NCBI RefSeq assembly: GCF_900100205.1
Contig: NZ_FNEQ01000008.1
Location: 248,001-312,000 of the forward strand
Source of the DNA: Duganella sp. OV510
GTDB lineage: Bacteria; Pseudomonadota; Gammaproteobacteria; Burkholderiales; Burkholderiaceae_D
Reading direction: 5' to 3'
Length of the DNA: 64,000 nucleotides
Both the position numbers and the translations under genes were made by a program. This document shows positions 7,979 to 17,297 of the stretch, in pieces (position 1 is the stretch's first letter; the number at the start of each line of letters is the position of its first letter). The notes under the pieces are model-generated. The model was not told where the DNA came from. It saw only the letters and a program-made list of their open reading frames with translations, and made no database searches.

Positions 7979-9949
7979 TCAGGCACGCGGGCGCTGGCGG
8001 TGGAAGACGAGTGGGCTGTAAGGAATGGCGGATGGCGGCGCGGATTTCAGGATGCCTGGTTTCATTGCGCCCACCACGTGCATTTCGCATGGCTTGCAGT
8101 CGAAACGCAGCGTGTAGGTTTCATCGCCGCTGACCAGCGTCATCGGCTCTGCACGCACCTGGCCCTGGACGCCTTGCACGCCCTTTGCCTGTTTCGGGCA
8201 CAGATTGAACGAGAAGCGCAGGCAGTGCTTGGTAATCATCAGCGGCACTTCGCCTGGTTCCTCGTGCGACTCGTAAGCGGCGGCGATCAGCTGCACGCCG
8301 TGCTTGTGGTAGAAGGCGCGCGCTTTCTCGTTGTAGACGTTGGCCAGATAGCTCAGCTGGGTTTCCGGATACACGGCAGGCGGCTCGGCGGCGGCTTTGC
8401 GGGCAGGGCGGTCCCATGCCGCCAGGCGCACGGCCTCATGCGCCTCGATGGCTTCGCGGCGCAGCGCGTTGATGGCGGCTGATGGCACAAACCACGGCTG
8501 CGACAACTTCAGTTCAACGCTGTCGGCGACGAACATGGTGTTGCCCAGCTTGGCCAGGCTGGCGCGCAGCGAGGCGTCGGCCTGATCGGCGTTTTGTGCG
8601 GCTTGCAGTGCGATGGTGGCGCCGGCGTCGCTGACAAAGCCATCCTCGTCGCACAGGGACAGGCGCAGGCCGCCTTGCTGTTCGCTCAGCGTCAGATGCA
8701 GGCCGACTTTGCGTTCGGACGATTTCTTGTTCAGCGCCGATTCCCAGTGGTGGTCGCGGTTGCGGTTGAGCGACGAGCCGACCTTCAGGCCGGTCAGCGC
8801 GCTCATAGGCTCGTTCGGGTACACGCGCCAGACTTCACCATCCTCGTGCTGATCCAGTTTTTTCACCACGTTGGCCTGGACGCCGTGCACTTCACGCTTG
8901 TGCATATAGTTCAGGCCATCGCCGTTGGCCATCGCCGCATTGGTCACCACGTCGAAATGGTCGGTGGCCAGGCGGCTGACCGTGCCCAGTTCGACGCCGA
9001 CATACTTAGGGCTGTCGAAGGCGCCGATATCCTCCAGGCGGCCGTTGGCGAAGTAATCGGTGTGGCCACGGTGGAAGGTCTTGTCGACATCCGGCGTGAA
9101 CAGGATGTCGGTGCGGCCGCTGGCGGCGCGCGTGAACTCGCTGCGACGCTCCAGGATCTCGTCCAGCAGCAGGCGGTAGTGAGCGGTGATGTTCTTCACA
9201 TAGCCCATGTCCTTGTAGCGGCCTTCGATCTTGAACGAACGGATGCCGGCGTCGACCAGCGCTTCAAGGTTGGCGCTCTGGTCGTTGTCCTTCATCGACA
9301 GCAGGTGTTTTTCATACGCCACCACGCCGCCTTTGGCGTCGCTCAGCGTATAGGGCAGACGGCAGGCTTGCGAGCAGTCGCCACGGTTGGCGCTGCGGCC
9401 GGTGTCGGCGTGCGAGATATAGCATTGGCCGGAGTAGGCCACGCACAGCGCGCCGTGGATGAAGTATTCCAGCGGTGTGTCGACCTCGCTGTGGATCTTC
9501 TTGATTTGCTCGATGGTCAGCTCACGTGCCAGCACCAGCTGCGAGAAGCCGACGTTGCCGAGGAATTTGGCTTTTTCGGCGGTGCGGATGTCGCACTGGG
9601 TACTGGCATGCAGCTGGATTGGGGGAAGATCCATCTCCAGCAGCCCCATGTCCTGCACGATCAGCGCGTCGACGCCGGCGTTGTACAAGTCCCAGATCTG
9701 CTTGCGGGCGGCGTCCAGCTCAGCGTCGTGCAGAATGGTGTTGAGCGTGACGAAGATGCGCGAGCGGTAACGGTGCGCAAATTCCACCAGGCGCGAGATT
9801 TCCTCGATTGAATTGCTGGCGTTATGGCGCGCGCCGAAGGCCGGGCCGCCGATATACACGGCATCGGCGCCGTGCAGGATGGCTTCGCGGCCGATTTCAG
9901 CGGTTTTGGCGGGCGACAGCAGTTCAAGCTGGTGGGCTAGCAGGGTCAT
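7979..9949 (-). CDS. rlhA: U32-family 23S rRNA C2501 hydroxylase RlhA
   Basis: 656 residues, close to E. coli RlhA (YdcP) and much longer than the tRNA hydroxylation protein TrhP. The U32 core is clear: ELLSPAKTAEIGREAILHGADAVYIGG at the start, then HASTQ, FIHGALCVAYSGQCYIS, GDCSQACRLPY with clustered cysteines, and SFKIEGRYKDMGYV. Family knowledge: RlhA adds 5-hydroxycytidine at position 2501 of 23S rRNA, with iron and prephenate involvement. The start has AAGGA eight bases upstream. It stands alone, last ordinary gene before the decayed island edge. Confidence 0.85.
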   Translation of the reverse strand: MTLLAHQLELLSPAKTAEIGREAILHGADAVYIGGPAFGARHNASNSIEEISRLVEFAHRYRSRIFVTLNTILHDAELDAARKQIWDLYNAGVDALIVQDMGLLEMDLPPIQLHASTQCDIRTAEKAKFLGNVGFSQLVLARELTIEQIKKIHSEVDTPLEYFIHGALCVAYSGQCYISHADTGRSANRGDCSQACRLPYTLSDAKGGVVAYEKHLLSMKDNDQSANLEALVDAGIRSFKIEGRYKDMGYVKNITAHYRLLLDEILERRSEFTRAASGRTDILFTPDVDKTFHRGHTDYFANGRLEDIGAFDSPKYVGVELGTVSRLATDHFDVVTNAAMANGDGLNYMHKREVHGVQANVVKKLDQHEDGEVWRVYPNEPMSALTGLKVGSSLNRNRDHHWESALNKKSSERKVGLHLTLSEQQGGLRLSLCDEDGFVSDAGATIALQAAQNADQADASLRASLAKLGNTMFVADSVELKLSQPWFVPSAAINALRREAIEAHEAVRLAAWDRPARKAAAEPPAVYPETQLSYLANVYNEKARAFYHKHGVQLIAAAYESHEEPGEVPLMITKHCLRFSFNLCPKQAKGVQGVQGQVRAEPMTLVSGDETYTLRFDCKPCEMHVVGAMKPGILKSAPPSAIPYSPLVFHRQRPRA

Positions 9950-10033
9950 GACACTATTCCTTACGATGAAGGCGAGAATTATAGCAAAATCAAGGCCTTA
10001 GCAGAATATTTAGCGCGCCCCGCGCGGCTGTTT

Positions 10034-10351
10034 CTATTTTGTTAAAGCGGCCAGCCTGGCCGTCATTTCCTCCATTGTCTGCACGCTGACCAGGCCGGAA
10101 CGGGCGGCGATGCGCTTGCCGGCGCCGTCGTACCAGTAGCTGCGTGGGAGTTCGCCGTGCCATGCCGGGTCGAGCTGGTAGCGCAGTTGCTCGGCCGGCG
10201 CGGCGCCGAACGCCCATCTGACGGCGCGCGGCCCCAGTGATGCGGTGGCGCCGGCGATGGCCTCGGCGGCTACGCCGTCCGTCGCCGGCTCGATGGCGAG
10301 GTCATCTGCTTTAACGGTTTCATCAAGATTAAATTTTCCAAAACGTAGTTT
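10034..10351 (-). pseudogene. C-terminal remnant of a TlpA/thioredoxin-like protein
   Basis: The minus-strand frame ending at the TAG at 10034 is open for about 105 codons and reads like the C-terminus of a TlpA-type periplasmic redoxin: LRYQLDPAWHGELPRSYWYD, GKRIAARSGLVS, then a short helix. There is no usable start and no CXXC active site, because the upstream part is missing where the Rrf2 gene begins. I read it as a truncated leftover at the edge of the accessory island. Confidence 0.5.
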
Positions 10352-10371
10352 CTATTTCGGGCGAGGGCGCT

Positions 10372-10632
10372 ATGCGATTGACCACCTTTACGGATTACGG
10401 CCTGCGTACCCTGTTGTACCTGGGGCCGGGCGGTGACCGCCTGGTCACGATCGAGGACATCGCCGCCACGCACGCCATCTCGAAAAATCACCTGATGAAG
10501 GTGGTTCACCAGCTGGGTGTAGCAGGGTATGTGGAGACGGTGCGCGGCCGGAATGGCGGCCTGAGGTTGAGGAGGGCGCCGGCCAATATCAATCTAGGCG
10601 CCTTGGTTCGCGCTACCGAGCCAGACTTTTAA
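10372..10632 (+). pseudogene. truncated Rrf2-family (NsrR-like) regulator
   Basis: 86 residues, whereas Rrf2 regulators have about 140-165. The winged helix is intact and NsrR-like (MRLTTFTDYGLRTLLYL, then ISKNHLMKVVHQLG, then RGRNGGLRLRR). The frame stops just after RATEPDF, before the three cysteines that would bind an Fe-S cluster. The stop lies in the left arm of a palindrome that begins the recombinase region, so the gene looks cut by insertion or recombination. The truncated protein might still bind DNA but could not sense NO or iron through a cluster. Confidence 0.65.
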
Positions 10633-10664
10633 ATTAAAGTAACGAGTTACCTTAAATCTGGCTC
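10618..10664. repeat. large palindrome with inner GTAACGAGTTAC core
   Basis: Outer arms GAGCCAGA (10618-10625) and TCTGGCTC (10657-10664) enclose the near-palindrome GTAACGAGTTAC (10639-10650). The left arm codes for EPD of the truncated Rrf2 protein and the right arm is its inverse copy. The core resembles the repeats around 44.6-44.95 kb. Confidence 0.6.
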
Positions 10665-10668
10665 TTAC

Positions 10669-10705
10669 TTTTAATCGACATTACTACTTATATTGTCGAT
10701 TAAAA
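10669..10705. repeat. perfect 12-bp inverted repeat upstream of the recombinase
   Basis: TTTTAATCGACA (10669-10680) and TGTCGATTAAAA (10694-10705) are exact inverse copies with a 13-bp AT-rich spacer. A regulator or recombinase site is likely; which is not visible. Confidence 0.6.
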
Positions 10706-10707
10706 TA

Positions 10708-10747
10708 CTGTATGAAATACTGTATAATGCACTGAGTATTCATACAG
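10708..10747 (+). promoter_or_regulatory. operator-like inverted repeat around a -10 box
   Basis: CTGTATGAA (10708-10716) and TTCATACAG (10739-10747) are perfect inverse arms. A TATAAT box at 10723-10728 lies between them, and the recombinase ATG follows at 10756. The layout suits a repressor covering the recombinase promoter. Confidence 0.45.
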
Positions 10748-10755
10748 CTTTCATC

Positions 10756-11931
10756 ATGCCAGAAATGAAATTTGACCTTATCGATCTGGACCCTTTTCCC
10801 GCACATAGCGGCGGCGCCGAAGAGCGCCGGCAGCGTGACATGGACGCCCTGCGCAGCATCGCCGAAGACGCCATCACCGATGCCCGAACCGACAGCGAAA
10901 TCGCCCGGGAATTCATCAGCCATGGGGAACTTAACCCGAAATCGATGGCCAACACGCAAAAATAGCTGTTCCGCTTCCTGACCTGGTGCCGGGAAGAGGC
11001 CGGCAAAACGCTGCGCCAGCTGAGCGTGGCCGACCTGAATGGCTATAAAGAGTTCCTCAAGGCGCCGCCGCAAGGCTGGATATCGACCACCAAATGGCCG
11101 CGCAGCGATCCGCGTTACCGGCCATTCACCGGGCCGTTGTCCGACGCCAGCAGGCGCCAGGCGATGATCGCGGTCAAAGGCTTGTTCGCATACGCGGCGC
11201 AGACCGGCTATCTGCGGCGTGATCCGGCGGCCCTGGTCAAGCACGTCAAGACCGCCAGTGCCAGCCGCATCACACGTTACCTGACGCCGGACGCGCTGAA
11301 ACTGGCGCTCGATACGGTCACGGCGCGCGAAGCGCCGACGCCAGCCGCCATACGCCGGCGCGAACGCGATCGATTCCTGCTGAGCACATACATCCACACC
11401 GGCGCGCGCCTGAATGAAATCGTCAGCGCCAACATGGGCGCGTTTTACACCGAAGGCAACGGCCGCTGGTGGCTGGACGTTCTTGGCAAAGGCAACAAAC
11501 CGCGCCGGTTGCCGGTGCCGCCGGAAATGCTGGCCGCATTGCGTCTGTACCGCGCAGCGTTCAACTTGCTGCCGCATGCCGTGCGCAGCGACGATACGCC
11601 GCTGGTATTGTCGAGCCGTGGCGAAGCGCTGGTGCGCATCACGGACGAAGCAGCGTCCGACGCGCTGAAAGCGATCTTTGCGGCGGCGGCCAGCACGGCA
11701 GACGGCATGGGCGACACCGACATGGCCGCGACATTGCGGCAGGCGTCGGCACATTGGCTGCGCCACAGCATGCTGACCAACCATGCGAACAACGGTGTGC
11801 AATTGAAAACGCTGCAGGAGACAGCGGGCCATGCAAGCATTGCCACAACAGCAGCGTATTTGCACAAGACGGATAACGAGCGCCATGACGAGATTCTGGC
11901 CTCTGTGAACGGCGCTCGGGATAATCCATAA
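10756..11931 (+). pseudogene. tyrosine recombinase/integrase interrupted by an in-frame TAG
   Basis: From the ATG at 10756 the frame continues to 11931 (391 codons) with a single TAG at 10963-10965; sequence on both sides is in the same frame. After the stop come the SAM-like core-binding domain and a complete catalytic domain: GARLNEIV with Arg I, the LGKGNKPRRLPVP beta-hairpin Lys, HWLRHSMLTNH (HxxR), TAGHASIATTAAYLH with the last His and nucleophile Tyr. All catalytic residues remain, so the nonsense change looks recent. A product from the internal ATG at 11026 would lack the N-terminal arm-binding region. It sits beside the truncated Rrf2 gene and probably once moved the island. Confidence 0.8.
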
Positions 11932-12446
11932 TTTCGCATAATTTATATTATGTCAAATCGCGTGCGGAGCGTACGCACCCTGCGCCGGGCAATATCGGCA
12001 TGGAGCGCTCTCACCTAAAACTGCATACATTCATTACCTAAAGCTTAGGACGTGGCGATATTCTGCGTTTATGACGCCACGTATGTACTATTGCGTAAAG
12101 GCCGATAATCGAGTTGATTTGTATGCAGATTTACGTAAATGAAGTTCTGCTCCTGAATTATCGATCCTAGTTCGTTTGGCTAGATGTTCGAAGCAGAAAC
12201 AATCAAACGAGCCAACGAACTCTTGAATTCCTCTTTTTCTGGGAGATGAGCGAAGCGAGAACTGGGCTTGAATTCGTCATCGGCATCATGCGTAGAGCAG
12301 AAACCGCGGACTCATGTGAATGAGATAACAGAAACGATGACCCTGGTCTGCTGTCAAATAAGCATAAGAAATTTGGGCAGGATTAGCTGGCAGCTTTCAT
12401 CTGCTCTCGGTTATATTTATAAGATCTTCCACTGATTTACATAGTT
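11932..12446. other. intergenic stretch without a recognisable gene
   Basis: About 515 AT-richer bases between the recombinase and the TIR-like gene. It holds one clear inverted repeat, ACGTGGCG (12050-12057) with CGCCACGT (12075-12082), and an imperfect one near 12170-12225 (GTTCGTTTGGCT with AGCCAACGAAC). I see no convincing coding frame and no tRNA. Confidence 0.5.
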
Positions 12447-13720
12447 ATGAGCACAAGCGTATTTTTTCCTGGCAGTCTGACAGGCCGGACGTCGGCGGAA
12501 AAGAACTGCTAGAAACCGCCCTTCAAATTGCTATCGCTAAGTTATCTGAAGACGCAACGCTCGATGAAGCTAATAGACAACTGGTTTTGGATAGCGACAC
12601 GCACGGCTTAGCGGGATCGCCCCCGATCATGGATTCGATTTTCAAAAAGATTGATAGCGCGGCGCTATTTATCGCTGACCTGACTTTCGTCGGCATCCGG
12701 GCTGACAAGCGCCCTTCTCCTAATCCGAACGTTCTCATCGAATACGGCTGGGCGCTCAAATCATTAGGCCATGGTCGGATCATCGCTGTGATGAACGATG
12801 CGTATGGTGCGCCCACTTCGGAATCGCTTCCGTTTGATATGCGGCACCTTCGCTACCCGATTACGTACTCTTGTCCAGAAGACGCGGATACTGCTACAAA
12901 AAAGGCGGCTCGCGAAGCGCTGACGGAGAAGCTCACAAGGGAGCTTCGAGCCGTATTCCTGAGCGATGACTTTAAGGCCACGCCAAGCTCAGAAATACCT
13001 AAGGGGCCATTCAATTTAGGGATGCCGAAGCAAGGAGCCGCACGCTTTCGTGCAGACGGTGACGCGATTGGCATCGCACCGTCACCTTTTGGCGGTTTTC
13101 AGCCGAGCGTTTCCAGAGAAGTCAGGTTGCGGTCGGGCCCGTCATTCTGGCTTCGAATCGCACCCGTACTGGAACAAGGCCGTCATTGGGAGACGTCAGC
13201 GATCGAAGATGCGGGGACATTCGGCCAGTCAATAATTCGTCCTATGAGTGACGCGTATCAAAGTTTTGGTAAGTTGCGCGGTCCAGACGGCTGGGGTGTG
13301 TACGCAAGTCCGATTCCTGGTGAAACCGATGTGGACGGAATCGTTTTTTGCTTTAAGAGTGGCGAGTTGTGGTCAATTGACACTTACCCGGCACAGGCTT
13401 TCACTGCAATGGGTCGTCCCAGTGAAATTGCGTTCCCAGAAGGCTACTTCACTTCCGCTGCAGAACGATATGTCCCTTTCCTCCGACGACTCGGGATAAC
13501 AGGGCCGCTGCAATGGGAGGCAGGCATTGAAGGAGTAAAAGGCTACACCTTCCAATACCCGCTTCACAATGGTCCTCGCCACGCTGGCCCGTTCTTGAAC
13601 GACGTAGTATCGGCGCGCGGTGTTTATGACGACAAATCAGCGCGAAATTCGCTTGCGCCATTTTTTGAGACGGTCTTTAGCGAGGCGGGCATAAAGCGCC
13701 CTTCGGTATTAGACTACTAA
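12447..13720 (+). CDS. TIR-like nucleotide-binding protein with apparent frameshift near its start
   Basis: The long frame begins at an internal ATG (12587), but family sequence continues upstream in the same frame: FSWQSDRPDVGGKELLETAL, then LDSDTHGLAGSPPIMDSIFKKID, FIADLTFVG and PNPNVLIEYGWALKSLGHGRI. These give a Rossmann/TIR-like fold with a nucleotide-site style. The natural start would be the ATG at 12447 (MSTSVFF), but it is out of frame by one base at a run of six T at 12462-12467; seven T would restore it. The C-terminal 230 residues are an unrecognised domain. Either this is a sequencing error, a pseudogene or a slippery start. Neighbours suggest a defence role. Confidence 0.6.
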
Positions 13721-13808
13721 AGGGCTACGAGAGCGGAAAGAGTGGTCCCCTGCCCCAGTGCTATCGAAAGCTGTAGTCATCTGCTATTCCTTATCACAGA
13801 ACATTGTT

Positions 13809-14390
13809 CTAAGCCCTTGGTTCGGTGGGGGATATTCCGAGATGGTCAATATATATCTGGGTAAAATCTGTCGGCATTGGATCTGCCTTCGGGTCATAGC
13901 CGAGCTTGAGTGCTAAGTCTGCTGCTGCGCCCCCCGGCTTGTGTACAGCTAACACCGGAGAATGCGGATGCATCTGATTAAAGAGACCGTGTTCATCTAT
14001 TACACCGTTCATTCCGCCGATAAATACAGCACCGTCAAATTCATGGGACCCAAGCATGATCTGACGCAAAGTAAGCAAACTACTATCTCTATCGACTCCC
14101 TCTGGGGTGAGAACTACGTTATCGAAGCGATCATTTTCGTTTGGAAAGTCTTTGGCAAAGGCCCTAGACTGATAGAGGGTCACCGCGTCAAAGTACGGCA
14201 AGCCTAGGCTTTCGCATGCAGCACTTACCATTGGTGTAATAGATGGATGCCCACCCCACACCAGATGGCGTCGGCCGAGAACCAAGGCCAAGAATGCACG
14301 TACCGCTGCATGTATCAGCAGAGGGTTCGCAGTACCGTAATATTCCCGCCCAGGTGCGGGAATACTTGCTGATAAAAAGATTGCTTTCAT
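13809..14390 (-). CDS. SLOG-domain protein, partner of the TIR protein
   Basis: 193 residues forming a single Rossmann-like domain of the SLOG type: MKAIFLSASIP at the start, LVWGGHPSITPMV as the glycine-rich loop, FIGGMNGVIDEHGLF, and SPVLAVHKPGGAAADL. SLOG domains bind nucleotide-derived ligands; in Thoeris the SLOG part of ThsA senses the signal made by a TIR enzyme. Its ATG is one base past the stop of the upstream TIR gene, so the pair is translated as one unit. There is no effector domain in this protein, which is unlike ThsA. Confidence 0.65.
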   Translation of the reverse strand: MKAIFLSASIPAPGREYYGTANPLLIHAAVRAFLALVLGRRHLVWGGHPSITPMVSAACESLGLPYFDAVTLYQSRAFAKDFPNENDRFDNVVLTPEGVDRDSSLLTLRQIMLGSHEFDGAVFIGGMNGVIDEHGLFNQMHPHSPVLAVHKPGGAAADLALKLGYDPKADPMPTDFTQIYIDHLGISPTEPRA

Positions 14391-14391
14391 A

Positions 14392-15531
14392 TTAATTCCA
14401 ATCGGAGAAGTGCCAGCCGGCCTTGTAGCTGCTGATTAAGCGAACGGCGCCTTTTACATGGCTGGAGATCCAATCCATATGATCCTTCCATTCTTGCTCT
14501 TCAACACCAGTGTCATCGTACACAACAGCTGAGGGCGGAGCGTGATCACCTCGAGTTGCGTCGAACAAAGTATAGGAAGTGGGCACTCCAAGAGACGGAT
14601 AGACCGCAATACGCTTCCCGGTCGGGGTCGTAACAGTCAAGCTACGACGCAGTGATAACCCTTCGAGCTTGCCTTGGCCACGCTCGACAGAAGCTTTCAA
14701 GGTAGATATCAGCAGCTGGAAGCGGGTTGTAACGCTCTGAGTCCGCACGTCCTCAACGCTGTCGCAGATCCTCTTAATGGCTAGGCCCGAGAGCTGTCCG
14801 GGCTGGGCAGGAAAGTCGGGTGCATCAAGCTGCACGGACGTCGCCAGTTGAGCACGCGGGTTGAGTTGGACACTAGGCCAAGCAGCCCTAACCAAGGGAA
14901 TACCACGCCAAGTAGCGCGGCCGAATTCAGCATCGGTCCATCGGCTGTCGAAATACTTCTGAGTATCGAGGAACAGTAGCACATCGCAATCACACAGGCG
15001 TTGCCAAAGCATGTCTTGGAAGTGCTTACCTGGCTGGATATCGTGCGTATCCAGAAAAACGTCGAATTGACGGGCCGATAACTCTGCATACAACTGCAAG
15101 GCAGCTTCTGTCGATTCATCACGGCGATAACTGATGAACACCCGACGCTGCCTTGGAAGCAGCGTCACGCACTCTAGGAGGGCCATCACAACAGTGCGCA
15201 CCCCGGCCTTATCCCAAAACATACCATTCAAGGCGGCAATACTCGCAGGAAAACCCTCAAAGCCCTTGCCGACTGCGACAGGAATCACTGGGATACCACG
15301 TCCCATCAGGCGTTTCACGCTCTCTTCATGTTCAGCATCAACTGCAAAGCAAAGGGCAGCAGAACACCTCTCGCCACTTGGCGTGAAGCCATCTGGATCA
15401 CCTACGAATAGACTCACATCATCGTCGAGCTTGAAGTTTAACTCGGCCAACTTGTCCACCAACTGCTGCCGCAGTTCAGCAACTATCTCTGGCGTAGCCT
15501 TGCCTAAAATTGCCAGTTCGTAAAACGCCAT
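14392..15531 (-). CDS. TIR-domain protein with an extra N-terminal domain
   Basis: 379 residues. Residues 1-125 form an unassigned alpha/beta domain. A classical TIR domain follows at about 130-260: RRVFISYRRDES, FDVFLDTHDIQPGKHF, DVLLFLDTQKYFDSRWTDAEFGRA. The Glu of DAEFGRA is in the usual position of the catalytic NAD-cleaving Glu. The C-terminal 120 residues are unassigned. It is followed one base later by the SLOG gene. Known TIR proteins in bacterial immunity cleave NAD+ or make cyclic ADP-ribose signals; the adjacent SLOG protein makes the signal route attractive. Confidence 0.7.
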   Translation of the reverse strand: MAFYELAILGKATPEIVAELRQQLVDKLAELNFKLDDDVSLFVGDPDGFTPSGERCSAALCFAVDAEHEESVKRLMGRGIPVIPVAVGKGFEGFPASIAALNGMFWDKAGVRTVVMALLECVTLLPRQRRVFISYRRDESTEAALQLYAELSARQFDVFLDTHDIQPGKHFQDMLWQRLCDCDVLLFLDTQKYFDSRWTDAEFGRATWRGIPLVRAAWPSVQLNPRAQLATSVQLDAPDFPAQPGQLSGLAIKRICDSVEDVRTQSVTTRFQLLISTLKASVERGQGKLEGLSLRRSLTVTTPTGKRIAVYPSLGVPTSYTLFDATRGDHAPPSAVVYDDTGVEEQEWKDHMDWISSHVKGAVRLISSYKAGWHFSDWN

Positions 15532-15715
15532 ATTGTTCCAATCTGGAAAGTTCTAAAAATTAGACGACAAACTTGGTTCGTCATTACTGGGGGCCAAAAA
15601 CCCATCTTTTCAGAAACGCAAAGCCTTAAAAATGAAGGACACGCGCACTGCATTATCCTGAAATCAGAGGCTTTCGAGGTCATTTATCGTTGCACTACTA
15701 TTGTATTTGTTTGGA

Positions 15716-16498
15716 TCAACGATTTCCAACATCTGGTAAATAATCATACAGGAAATCAAGCGCCGCATTTCCCATCCGACCTTGCCCACACCACTTATGA
15801 AAATCCTCTGCGTCCATAGGAGTGAGATGGGAAAGATGAGCCTTATAACTTACTCTAGGGAAAGATTTCGCAAGAACACTATCCATCGCTCCTTTGGTAG
15901 AATAATTCTCATTTCCCACTCTATTTCGCTTCTCTTTACGTAAAAATTTGGTAGTTATAAGCTCAGAGTAAATCCACGGAGATCCCGTAGTTTCCTCGCC
16001 CTCCTTAACATAGTTTTCTGAAGAAATAGAGTTTTCAGTGTTAAGAAACAGCACCACTTCGCACTTATCAATCATCTTTGTCAATGCAGTCGATAACATG
16101 AGATGAACATTTGATGTTGATCTATTCCGAGACTGATAGTCAAACATTTTTCTACTTTCTTTCCAACAGAATTCCTTATCAATGATATTTAGCAAATCAT
16201 CTGCGTAACCCCATACATGAGAGTCAACAAACGATTTCAACCCCAATTCATTTTCTAAAATTAAAGCTACTTTATTCGCAAGATCTAAATCAGCATGCGA
16301 GTGAGATATAAAAACGTCAGCTTCAACCTCCCCAAACCAGTCTTTTTCAAGAGCGGCAGCATCGAGTACGCCATTTTTAAGATTTGCAAGCAAGCTCTCA
16401 CGTGATTGAACCTTAAATTCGGAGACAATTGAAACAGGGCTTTCCGGATAAGCAGCTAAACTCTCATCATTTACAGTAAAATTAAATGCTTGGTACAT
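15716..16498 (-). CDS. TIR-like domain protein
   Basis: About 260 residues. After an N-terminal extension of some 60 residues comes ADVFISHSHADLDLANKVAL, then FVDSHVWGYADDLL, a long insertion (about residues 110-145), CEVVLFLNTENSI and SPWIYSEL, where the Glu matches the TIR catalytic position. The insertion makes it larger than usual TIR domains. I chose the ATG at 16498 because GGGAG lies five bases upstream; 16501 (ATG) and 16510 (TTG) are alternatives. It precedes the TIR+SLOG pair by 184 bp on the same strand and could belong to the same transcript. Confidence 0.6.
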   Translation of the reverse strand: MYQAFNFTVNDESLAAYPESPVSIVSEFKVQSRESLLANLKNGVLDAAALEKDWFGEVEADVFISHSHADLDLANKVALILENELGLKSFVDSHVWGYADDLLNIIDKEFCWKESRKMFDYQSRNRSTSNVHLMLSTALTKMIDKCEVVLFLNTENSISSENYVKEGEETTGSPWIYSELITTKFLRKEKRNRVGNENYSTKGAMDSVLAKSFPRVSYKAHLSHLTPMDAEDFHKWCGQGRMGNAALDFLYDYLPDVGNR

Positions 16499-16598
16499 CA
16501 TCGCTCCCAAAAAAATACAGCAAAGTCAAGGATAGATTTAAGCTTTCGGCATAAATCACGTAGGCGAAAACATTAGACTGCCACGCCATAAATTTTCC

Positions 16599-16819
16599 TC
16601 ATATTATTGCGTCCTGATCTACGTTGAATACGCGGGCTGTTGACGGATAGTTCCAGTCAAGGGACGTGTCAAATCTCGCAATTAATTCTTCTGCTTGAGC
16701 TTTGGACTGTGATGTTAGCTCAAGACTATCCAAATGAACTGCATATCCGAATCTATCCTCGCCAGATCATTTTCCGACCAAAGGCAAACTCCTGAGCCTA
16801 GATCAAACAGGTATCGAAG
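16599..16819 (-). pseudogene. frameshifted C-terminal remnant of an unknown protein
   Basis: The minus strand shows two adjoining frames that read like one protein: FDLGSGVCLWSENDLARI, then after a one-base shift RFGYAVHLDSLEL...AEELIARFDTSLDWNYPS, ending at the TGA at 16599. There is no start. I read it as the decayed tail of a hypothetical protein whose body is lost. Confidence 0.35.
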
Positions 16820-17297
16820 TTAAAAGTTTCCAGTGGTATATAAATTCGTATGTCGACTTTTGGCCGAAATCGGCCGGTGACCACAGAGGATAGCATCTTG
16901 CTCATCAGAAAAATACGCGAAATCTCACAAGTCCGTGTTGCCACGTTCTATGCCATGGGGTGGTGGTGGCCATCAAGAACAGGGGCGGCAACTTATGTGA
17001 TTCGCTCGCGGTAGTGATGAGACTACCGCCCTACGCAAACTCAGGCAACCAGCCTAGTGGCAGTTCCGGATGCTACCCGGTGGTGCTTTCCGGTGCTAAA
17101 CAATGGCGTTTCTGACATGCTAAATGGTAGGTGGTTTGGATGCTAATACTCAAGTTTGCATCATTTCCTCAGCTTTTTTCGATTTTCAAGATACAATAAC
17201 TGTCTTGGAATAAAACTGAAAAGACGTGCAATTGGGGTGGCTTGATGATTAAATAGCTCCCACCGGAAAGTCAAATTTAGGTTACATGGAGACGTGA
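16820..17297. other. intergenic stretch, no gene seen
   Basis: About 480 AT-rich bases before the next TIR gene. Short frames around 16960-17100 vaguely resemble an antitoxin N-terminus but are too degraded to call. A GGAG ribosome site at about 17288 serves the gene starting at 17298. Confidence 0.4.

Noticed and set aside
10639..10650. GTAAC/GTTAC as an integron attC-type core
   Set aside because: The sequence GTTACCT does not fit GTTRRRY, and no attC-like folded element or gene cassette array is present.
10708..10747. LexA (SOS) box before the recombinase
   Set aside because: CTGT and ACAG halves are 32 bases apart rather than within a 16-base box; a different repressor is more likely.
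16960..17110. possible MazE-like antitoxin remnant
   Set aside because: Only a faint resemblance over a few residues; no continuous frame and no toxin gene beside it.
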